From assembly GCA_963783505.1 (NCBI GenBank), contig CAWAOP010000016.1:42623-106622 (forward strand): 64,000 nt of DNA. The letters are read 5' to 3'. Both the position numbers and the translations under genes were made by a program. This document shows, piece by piece, positions 56,968-64,000 of this stretch. Source of the stretch: BOG-224 sp963783505. GTDB taxonomy: Bacteria; Acidobacteriota; Terriglobia; Bryobacterales; Bryobacteraceae. The notes below the pieces were generated by a model that ran no database searches, was not told where the DNA came from, and saw only the letters and a program-made list of their open reading frames with translations. Each line of letters begins with the position of its first letter. The first letter of the stretch is position 1.

Positions 56968-57150
56968 GGTTCCCGCTCCACTTCTCGGCGTGGACAATCC
57001 GGTCCTGTAGATTCTAGCTCATATTGCCTGGAGAAGGAACCGGCTCACGCCTGCAAACGCCCGCGTGGCCAATTCGGCGTAATCCGCGGGTGGGTCAATC
57101 TGCGTCGTCCACGCGCCGCCTGTGACGCGAGAGGCTTACCGGCCGTCCAA

Positions 57151-58065
57151 TTACTGCGGCAGCTTGCACTGCACGCCGCCGGCCGGTACTTCCAGGCTCG
57201 CGGCCCATACGATTCCGTTAAGCAGCACGCGCCGGTAGGAATCGATTTCCAGATTGCCGTGCATGTCGACGCCCGTCATGACGAAGCCCCGCCCGCCACC
57301 CTCGCGCTGCACCGCCCACCCTACCTCGCTCGGCCCCACATTTTCCTCCGGCCCGGCGGGCGGACCGGCCAGCGGGACCATCGCTTCCGGAATCGCCGGC
57401 ATGCGCGTCGGGGACGTTGGAGTGGCTGTCAGCAGATCGGTGCGGCGCGCATCCGCGCCCAGGCGGTATTTGATGTAGAACTCTTCCCGCACGGTCCACG
57501 GCGCGACGCCATTGAGAATCGGATGCTTCACGGCCGCCGGATCTATCTTCCACTCCGCCACCACCGTTCTCGAATAGCCCGACTCATAGAAGCCGCCCAC
57601 CCAATCCGTGAAATACTTGCGCGCGGTTGCGTTGTTCACGTAGGTTGCATAGTGGAGCACGACCACGCCCATCCCCTTCTTCGCCAGCGCGTCAACCTGC
57701 TTCAACCGCTCCGTGGTTTCCGCGTCGTAGCCCTGATGATCGGTCGTGCCGTCCTGCGGAAACAGCGCGTGATGTTCGGTGGGAGTGCGGTCGCCGCTGC
57801 TTTCGAGCACCAGAACCGCCGCGTTCCTCAGGTCCGCCACATCGTTCACCCTGCCGGTGATCAGCTTCGTCGAGATGTTGGGCACGTTCGAGTGTTCGAG
57901 ACACGCGCTGAATGCCCTGGCGTCCTGCTCGTATTCGTGCCTGCCCGGCGCGCCGTGATCCTTGGGTCCAGCCGCAAACACAATCAGCTTCGGATCGGCT
58001 GCGCACACAATAGCCGGCAGCGCAACGAGCGCCGCCAAGCCCACGAGAGAGTGTCTGGCCATCAT
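57151..58065 (-). CDS. ThuA-domain secreted protein
   Basis: A 304-residue exported protein with signal peptide MARHSLVGLAALVALPAIVCA. The class I glutamine amidotransferase-like ThuA fold is indicated by LIVFAAGPKDHGAPGRHEYE, AVLVLESSGD, VVVLHYATYVNN and VGWAVQREGGGRGFVMTG. ThuA-like proteins are linked to trehalose and other sugar use, often with Gfo/Idh/MocA enzymes as found elsewhere in this window. The precise reaction is unknown. Confidence 0.85.
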   Translation of the reverse strand: MMARHSLVGLAALVALPAIVCAADPKLIVFAAGPKDHGAPGRHEYEQDARAFSACLEHSNVPNISTKLITGRVNDVADLRNAAVLVLESSGDRTPTEHHALFPQDGTTDHQGYDAETTERLKQVDALAKKGMGVVVLHYATYVNNATARKYFTDWVGGFYESGYSRTVVAEWKIDPAAVKHPILNGVAPWTVREEFYIKYRLGADARRTDLLTATPTSPTRMPAIPEAMVPLAGPPAGPEENVGPSEVGWAVQREGGGRGFVMTGVDMHGNLEIDSYRRVLLNGIVWAASLEVPAGGVQCKLPQ

Positions 58066-58376
58066 GGGACTCCATTATAGGCCGCGGCAAGCGGGAGTCA
58101 TAGTAACGCGCGGTTTGCGTTTGAACCATCAGAAGGTGCGGCCGGGACAGGCAGTCGCCGCGAAATGCTGGGATGTGACATACTCTTTGAGGGGCTAACG
58201 GGCGTAGCCACCGGGCATGCGAGGGGACGCTGCCTGAGAGGATGCGGTGGCTCTGGCGCGATCCCCTGTTCCGGAAGGTGTGACCGGCACGGACGGGGCG
58301 CGGGTTTGTGAGCCCCGAGAATATGAGTTTCAGGCCCGGCTGACGGTGACGCCGGCTGCACGGAGGGAGTTCGGGG

Positions 58377-60298
58377 ATGTTCCAGATAAGAGGGCAGAGG
58401 CGGTGGTGTTTCCGGACGGCTTTGGGTCTGGCAGGGGCGCTTGCAGCCGTGGTTGGCGCCAAGGCGCAGTCAGCGGCCGATAAGTGGTGGCCCGGCTATG
58501 GCAACGGCGCGGACAACTCGCGCTACTTCGCGTTAACGCAGATCGACAAGTCGAACGTGACCCAACTCCAGGTGGCGTGGACCTATCCCTACGCTGACGC
58601 CGGCGGCTATCCGATCGTGGTTCGCGGCGTCATCTACGGCCGCGGCCGCAACGGCTCGCTGGTCGCCGTGGACGCAAAGACGGGCAAGGAGCGCTGGGTC
58701 CGCGAGAACATGACCGGCACGAGCACGCGCGGCGTCATGTACTGGGAAACCCGCGACGGCCGCGACCAGCGCATCATCTTCCCCATGAACAGCCTGCTGC
58801 AGGAGGTGGACGCGAAGACCGGCAAGTCGATCATGTCGTTCGGAACGAGCGGCGTCGTCGATCTGCGCGTGGGCATCGACGGCCGCGATCCGGCCAGTAT
58901 CGGAAACATTCAGTCGAACACGCCGGGCGAGGTCTTCGAGAATCTGGTGATCGTCGGCAGCGCTACCGGCGAGGGTTATATGTCGCCGCCCGGAGACATC
59001 CGCGCCTATGACGTGCTGAGCGGCAAACTGATCTGGACTTTCCACACCGTGCCGCATCCCGGCGAGTGCGGCTACGATACGTGGCCCAAAGACGCATGGA
59101 AGTACGTCGGCGGCAACAACAACTGGGGTGAGATGACCGTCGATGCCAGGTTCGGCATTGTCTACGTCACGCTCGGCTCGCCAACCTACGACTTCTATGG
59201 GCTCGACCGTATCGGCACGGGCCTGTTCGGCACGTCGATAGTGGCGCTCGACGCGCGCACCGGCAAGCGCCGCTGGCATTTCCAATTTGTGCACCACGAC
59301 CTCTGGGATATGGACCCGAGTTCGGCGCCCTCGTTCACCACCATCAAGGTGAACGGTCGCAACCGCGATGTGGTCGCTCTCACCGCCAAGACCGGCTGGC
59401 TCTACGTGCTCGACCGCGCGACGGGCGAGCCCATCTGGCCCATCGAAGAGGAGCCTTCCCGAAGAGCGAAGTGCCTGGAGAACAGAGTTGGCCGACGCAG
59501 CCGATACCGACCAAACCCGAGGAGTACATCAGGCACACGTTTACCGTGGATGACATCAGCCCTTACCTGGACCCTGAGGAGGCTGAGGCGTTCAAGAAGC
59601 GTCTTGCGGCGGCGACCAATAAGGGCGTCTTCACGCCGATCGGCTTCTCCGATACGGTGCATGTCCCCACGAGCAATGGCGGCACTCTGTTTGGTGGCAC
59701 GGCTGCCGAACCGCGCACCGGCGCCGTCTACATCATCGCCCACGACAACCCGGGGATCATGCGTTTGGTCCATCCGGGCGAGAATACGGGCCGTGGCGGT
59801 GGTGGCGGCGCGCTTCCGCCCTATCCGGACGGCGTGACCCAGTTCGAGCGGCCCACCATTGCCAATTACGATACAGTAGGCACGCGCATCAAGCCGCCAT
59901 TCACGTCCATCGTGAAGTACGACCTGAACAAGCCCGGTATCCAGTGGCGGATTCCCTACGGCGACGACCCAGGGCTCGCCGCTCGCGGCATCACCGGCAC
60001 CGGAACGCCGGGGACGACAAATAGCCTTGTGATCACCGAATCCGGCCTCGTCTTCGGAGCCGGCGGCGACAACCAGGTTCGCGCATGGGACAACCAGACG
60101 GGCAAGCAACTCTGGTCGTCGAAATACGGCGGCAGCTTCCTAGGCTCGCTGGTGATGTACGAGATGGATGGCCGCCAGTACCTCCTAGTGCCAGCGGCGA
60201 GTTCGAGCGCCGGACGCGGCCGAGGTGGCGCGCCCGCAGCCACCGCGGCTCCCGGCGCCCCGCTGGGCTGGGTGGCCTACGCCTTGCCGGCCAAGTAA
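58377..60298 (+). CDS. PQQ-dependent dehydrogenase (quinoprotein), split by a frameshift
   Basis: A periplasmic quinoprotein of about 640 residues that oxidises alcohols or sugars using pyrroloquinoline quinone. After a signal region come the beta-propeller repeats: WWPGYGNGADNSRY, VDAKTGKERWVREN, YDVLSGKLIWTFHTVPHPGE, LDARTGKRRWHFQFVHHDLWD. The frame changes near 59454 (PIWPIEE then FPKSEVPGEQSWPTQP), best explained by one missing base. The second part keeps GTAAEPRTGAVYIIAHD and RAWDNQTGKQLWSSKYGG. Two Gly/Arg/Ala-rich inserts interrupt it (about 59788 and 60205). The ribosome site GGAGGGAG precedes ATG 58377. No cytochrome domain or gene is seen nearby. Confidence 0.85.
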
Positions 60299-60835
60299 GC
60301 GAACGAAGACGGACAGTTTCGAAGTGGCGCGTGAGCCGCCCGAAGCACGCCAAGCGGTAGCGCGGGCAGATCAGCGAGATGGCGACTTCTCGTTCGACTG
60401 GATGGCCGAGGCCGTCCACTCGCCGCAGGGGATGGTCAAAGGAATGAATTCCCGTTTAGCGCCCACAGCGCTGCTTTTCTGCCCAATAGCGCGGTTTCCG
60501 TGCGCGCCCGGACCTATTCCCCGCCTGCAGGACTCCAGTGGCTCCGCTCCAAACCAGCCAGGAGGCGAAAACAAATCCCTAATTATGAGGGTTGCGCTCC
60601 CGTGCGCCTCTCAAGTTAGCAGACCTAAGGCAACTAATCGGGACTTCCAGCCTAGTACCGCGTACCTGCACGCGATCCCGTTAGGTCTATTGACCCCATC
60701 GTGGGTACGTCGCTAGCATTGGACTAGCTCATGGAACAACGACGAACTCGCCGATTGTTAAGATGCGGGTCCCGATAGCTATCACTCGCTTCTGATCGCA
60801 AATTCCAGCACTCGAAGGGAAAGGATATCTCACAA
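60299..60835. other. Gene-poor intergenic region
   Basis: I see no supported gene, repeat or RNA. Base composition becomes less GC-rich toward the end, where AAAGGA (about 60818) serves the next PEP-CTERM gene. Confidence 0.5.
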
Positions 60836-61450
60836 ATGCGCATGCGTATTTCGATAGCGGTCGTCTGCCTGCTCGTAACATTCGGCGCGCTTCCGGCATC
60901 GGCTCTCCCGATTGAATATACGATCGATTTCACTTTGTCACCGAACAGCACCCCCATTGCGCCCACTTCTGGCTTCTTCTACTACGATCCCGCGGAGCCG
61001 TCAGGCCCATTCACGGATTTTACGGTTTCGTGGGACGGAAACACATACGACCTAACCGCCTCAGCAAACTCACCGTCCTATTCGCCATACGGCGCCCCCC
61101 CGTGCACCGACGGGCTGTCGGGAGGGGCCGCTACATTCGCCCTGCTGACTGCGTGCTCAGGTGTCACGACCTCAAACGCTTGGACAGCAGGGGACTGTTG
61201 TGAATTCAATTCGGAGTACGTCCAGCCTCCCGGACAATTCGCATTCGCAGCTGGCGGCGACAACTACCCAACAATATATGTAGATGCTACCGTGGGAGAC
61301 AGCCCAGACAACGCGTTTGGCACCTTCGCAGTCACAGCCACGCCCGAACCAAGCGTGACCGTCCTCACGCTGATTGGGTTGTGTTTAACGATGAGAAAGC
61401 GAATTTTCACCGTTCTTCGGCAGTGCCCGCCTAACGAGGTTTCAAAGTAG
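60836..61450 (+). CDS. PEP-CTERM sorting domain protein
   Basis: A 204-residue exported protein. The signal peptide is MRMRISIAVVCLLVTFGALPASA; the body is beta-rich with several cysteines (CSGVTTSNAWTAGDCCEF). A sorting tail begins TATPEPSVTVLTLIG, with a hydrophobic run and MRKRIF. The tail is followed by an extra 12 residues, so the sorting signal is somewhat degenerate. Codon use here is less GC-biased than in the core genes, which may mean recent acquisition. Confidence 0.75.
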   Translation: MRMRISIAVVCLLVTFGALPASALPIEYTIDFTLSPNSTPIAPTSGFFYYDPAEPSGPFTDFTVSWDGNTYDLTASANSPSYSPYGAPPCTDGLSGGAATFALLTACSGVTTSNAWTAGDCCEFNSEYVQPPGQFAFAAGGDNYPTIYVDATVGDSPDNAFGTFAVTATPEPSVTVLTLIGLCLTMRKRIFTVLRQCPPNEVSK

Positions 61451-62159
61451 CCCACTACCGACGGTTTTGTGTCTTGGCAAGGGCGGCGGTGCGATTGCGC
61501 CCGGATGGCGACGCATCCGGAAGTTGACAGGGGCTACCAGTGGTCAGATCCTCCCTGACGCCGTCGTTTTTACAGATCCGGTCCCACATGGACCAAAGTA
61601 AGTTTGTGGAAAATGACGCTCGGCCTAGCCGGTCACGCTGGCAATTTCCGTAATTCTCGTTCACAGCCCCGTGGCCCAGCCTCCGAGCGGCCCGGGATCC
61701 GGCCGGAAGTTGAGTTCGCTTAAGTTGACGAGCGCTCGCATTAGCGTCTGCTGGTGAAAATGGGATTTGTAAACATGAGCGGTACGTGTGCGATATGGTG
61801 GGCGCGTGGTCCAAGAGCCGTCTCCCTGAGTCGCGGACCATGCAGAAGCTTTCGCGCTAGAGGTTCTCACCGTTGGCGGGAAAAACCTCTTTAGAACATA
61901 GTGACTGCCCCCCGCAGAAAAAGCCATTCCGACACCCGGCCGAGCTAACCGCGAGCCGGAAGCGGCCCGGCATAGGCGTTCGGCTAGGCGTCAGTCCCAT
62001 AGACAGTACCGCTGGTACTCATTGCGGACCGCTCCAGTCACAATGATGCTAGCCTTGTGGACGGACAGAGGAACACCGCCCCCTGTGCCCGCAGAGACGC
62101 CCGTTGTCCAGAACGGCACGAACGCGGTGCTGTAACAGCACGAAAGAGGATTCCCGCAG
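61451..62159. other. Long intergenic region between PEP-CTERM genes
   Basis: About 700 bases without a supported gene, RNA or repeat. Its codon-like structure is poor in all six frames, and GC is lower than in the rest of the window. Confidence 0.5.
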
Positions 62160-62751
62160 ATGGCTACGACACAACATTCGCACAAGGCCCTGTACATCGC
62201 TTTCGCACTTTGCGCATCCTGTTATGCCGGCCCGATCACATACACCGGGTCTGTAGCGGGCCCAAATGACACGGCATTCTACTCGATCACCACCGACGGG
62301 AACATCACAACCCCGCTGGACAACTCCGACATCACGTCTGTCTCCTTTTACCAGACGGGAAGTAACCCATTCGGGCCAACGGGCCCATTCGGCTTTGCGA
62401 TCAACGGCGCCAACCTGACCGCCACTTCCACCGAACTGCTATTCAATTTCGGTGGTACTGACGGTGGTAGTTTCGTTATGAATGACTCCGGCCAGGATGT
62501 ACTGGCAATGCTAACGCCACACGTCTTCGGGAATCCGGACCCCCTCGAGGCAGACTGTGTACGAGCCGGTATCCGGACCATGGGATTTCTTTTTCCAGAA
62601 CAACCCATCCCCAGGCGAGACCATTATCGCGACAACACCCGAACCTGGAACGATGGCTACGATGCTTGGTGCAGCAATACTGCTTGGCTTTGCTGCGTCA
62701 AAACGCCGGACCAGAGCCCTTCATCAAACGCCGCAATCACAGCTCGGCTAA
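62160..62751 (+). CDS. PEP-CTERM sorting domain protein, split by a frameshift
   Basis: The ATG at 62160 opens a signal peptide (YIAFALCASCYA) and a beta-rich surface domain (ITYTGSVAGPNDTAFYSI). After FGNPDPLEA at about 62553 the frame changes; the adjacent frame reads TVYEPVSGPWDFFFQNNPSP and then a clear sorting tail (TTPEPGTMATM, hydrophobic LGAAILLGFAA, SKRRTRA), stopping at 62751. One extra base explains the split. Read only in the first frame, the protein would lose its PEP-CTERM tail. Confidence 0.75.
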
Positions 62752-63086
62752 CACCGCCGGGCCTTCACGTCTGTCTGCGTTAGGCGCTACCCGGACACTG
62801 ATGAACTACGGATGCGCCGAATCTCCATTCGCCGAGATGACGTCCCGCACCTTCGCCAAGACGGATTCCTGGCGAGAACAGCGCCTTTGTCGAGCAATCA
62901 GGCCAGAATAGCAGCGTTGGGGCTCCACTCCAAGTGAATTTTCTCGAACAGTGAATTCTCGACCATTCGGAGAATGGTCGCCCATTTGGGCGTCGTTCGG
63001 GCACTACTCCCGCGAACTCCCCGTACCGCCAGCTTGACGCCCAACGCCGGAACCCAGGGAAAAGGCGACAACTGCCTTTGTCACGC
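62752..63086. other. Intergenic region with a hairpin
   Basis: No gene is supported. A perfect 8-bp stem with a 5-base loop (62960-62980) is followed by GC-rich sequence, not a T tract, so it is not a typical terminator. Confidence 0.4.
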
Positions 63087-63284
63087 CTAATAGTTCCTAT
63101 CCAAGCTCCTGTACTGCACGGCCTCGGCGATGTGCTTGGCTGCCACTGACTCGGATTCGGCCGGATCGGCGATGGTGCGGGCTACCTTCAGGATGCGGTC
63201 ATGAGCACGCGCCGAAAGACTCATCCTTCGTACGGCCATCTCCAGCGTGCGCTCGCCGGGCGCGGCCGAGGTGGCGCGCGACAT
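63087..63284 (-). pseudogene. comM: C-terminal remnant of a ComM/Mg-chelatase-like ATPase
   Basis: About 65 residues match only the end of the ComM/YifB family: GERTLEMAVRRMSLSARAHD, ILKVARTIADPAESESVAA and HIAEAVQYRSLDRNY. Full members have about 500 residues with an AAA+ ATPase domain; none of that is present upstream (to 63370). The fragment therefore looks like a deletion remnant at a rearranged locus, next to a toxin-antitoxin pair. Confidence 0.75.
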
Positions 63285-63370
63285 CTGCGCAGCGGCCGGA
63301 GGAGGGAAACCACTTCTCAGCGTTGGGGGCTAAACAGCCCAGTGGCGGCCCACCGAAAGCCCGTGCCCGC

Positions 63371-63697
63371 TCACTCGCTGCCAAAGCCCGCATTGAAGCA
63401 CGCGCGAACCGAGGTCCAATCGGCCTCGGAAAGCTGCCCAATCAGGCGCACTTCATGCTGCAGCAACGTCACGGTAAATAACCTGAAAAAGGACGGCTGG
63501 TGAAGTCCCGCCTCTCGCCAGTCGCGCAATTCGCAATCTGTCGGAGCCAATTCCTTAGGGGGTTGCGTCGTGATCAGACCAACGATCACGTCAGGTCGGT
63601 AGCGATGGTAAAGTTCGGTCGAGAGCACCACAGCGGGTCGGATCTTCGTCATGTCTGCGCCTCGAAACGCGCCGACTACGACATCACCTGGCTTCAA
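63371..63697 (-). CDS. MazF/PemK-type toxin
   Basis: A 108-residue protein with the PemK fold hallmarks: GDVVVGAFRGADMTKIRPAVVLS at the N-terminus (key parts GDVV and KIRPAVVLS), YRPDVIVGLITTQPP and FFRLFTVTLLQHEVRLIGQLS. Such toxins are endoribonucleases that stop growth by cutting mRNA. The gene overlaps the upstream antitoxin-like gene by 4 bases, the usual toxin-antitoxin coupling. Its last residues (VRACFNAGFGSE) are normal for the family. Confidence 0.85.
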   Translation of the reverse strand: MKPGDVVVGAFRGADMTKIRPAVVLSTELYHRYRPDVIVGLITTQPPKELAPTDCELRDWREAGLHQPSFFRLFTVTLLQHEVRLIGQLSEADWTSVRACFNAGFGSE

Positions 63698-63918
63698 AGC
63701 CCTTCCCGCTCCTGCCGCTCAAACCGTTCGAGAGACGCAAGCGTGGCTTCCCGAAGATCGTCGTCGGACCAGGAATCCGACCACTCAACTCGCCCGCCGC
63801 CACCGAGATCCGCAAGTTGCTGCGCCCACACTAACACTTTCCGGGTCTCGTCCGGCGGAAGCATCCGCACAACTTTGATGAGCGATTCCTCGTTGGCGCT
63901 AAGGATCATGGCCTTCAT
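63694..63918 (-). CDS. Antitoxin-like protein paired with MazF
   Basis: About 74 residues, acidic, from MKAMILSANEESLIKVVRML. It has no strong match I can name; the tail (WSDDDLREATLASLERFERQE) is the kind of acidic helix that covers a toxin. The ATG at 63918 is chosen as it has GAGAG upstream and gives a compact protein; the frame is open further to 63972. It overlaps the toxin by 4 bases. The assignment rests on this operon arrangement. Confidence 0.7.
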   Translation of the reverse strand: MKAMILSANEESLIKVVRMLPPDETRKVLVWAQQLADLGGGGRVEWSDSWSDDDLREATLASLERFERQEREGL

Positions 63919-64000
63919 CTCTCTCGTTCCCAGTTTAACGCCATCAGCCCTCCGGGATCTCGCCGTGTACACCAGTGCGAGGGAAAAGGTAATGGACGGC

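Overview
The window looks like a chromosomal segment from a GC-rich Acidobacteriota bacterium, most likely the Bryobacterales/Solibacterales side. This is inferred from gene content rather than from any marker gene. The signs are PEP-CTERM surface proteins, an adjacent DUF1800/DUF1501 pair, an Oar-like TonB-dependent-receptor-type porin, several Tat-type secreted sugar oxidoreductases (Gfo/Idh/MocA, aldo/keto reductase, sugar isomerase), a PQQ-type dehydrogenase, and short palindromic repeat families placed just after genes. I saw no rRNA, tRNA, CRISPR array, integrase or transposase.

Layout. 1-9.6 kb is an extracellular polysaccharide and surface-protein block: a PEP-CTERM protein, a nucleotidyltransferase-like protein, a GT-C membrane glycosyltransferase, a YdcF-type protein, a TPR/carbohydrate-binding protein, a FecR-like protein, a second PEP-CTERM protein, an O-antigen ligase and GDP-fucose synthase. 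10-13.5 kb holds secreted sugar enzymes. 13.7-18.3 kb (minus strand) is a transaldolase - fused E1 dehydrogenase - metallo-hydrolase operon. 18.5-22.3 kb carries an MFS transporter, rubrerythrin, ProC and a NagB-like enzyme. 22.3-27.3 kb holds two tandem full-length malic enzyme/phosphotransacetylase genes. 27.8-36.3 kb has two Gfo/Idh/MocA enzymes, a lipoprotein, a zinc-ribbon membrane protein and the DUF1501/DUF1800 pair. 36.5-42.3 kb has small membrane proteins, a LolA-like protein, acyl-CoA dehydrogenase, alanine dehydrogenase and a CNNM/CorC-type protein. 42.7-45.6 kb joins a sulfotransferase, an APS kinase and a Wzt-like ABC ATPase. 45.6-60.3 kb has ChrA, a glycoside hydrolase, an esterase, the Oar-like receptor, a predicted SLOG-SLATT membrane effector, a ThuA protein and a PQQ dehydrogenase. 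60.3-64 kb is gene-poor: two PEP-CTERM proteins, a ComM remnant and a MazF-type toxin-antitoxin pair.

Two overall points. First, nine otherwise recognisable genes are each split by a single-base frameshift (seven extra bases, two missing). That density points to sequence error more than biology, so these genes are annotated as joined spans. Second, at least three dispersed repeat families lie in the intergenic gaps. The most unusual biology I can support is the SLOG-SLATT gene, the sulfotransferase/APS kinase/Wzt cluster, the malic enzyme duplication with its conserved mini-promoter, and a recurring Gly/Arg/Ala-rich insert in unrelated secreted enzymes.
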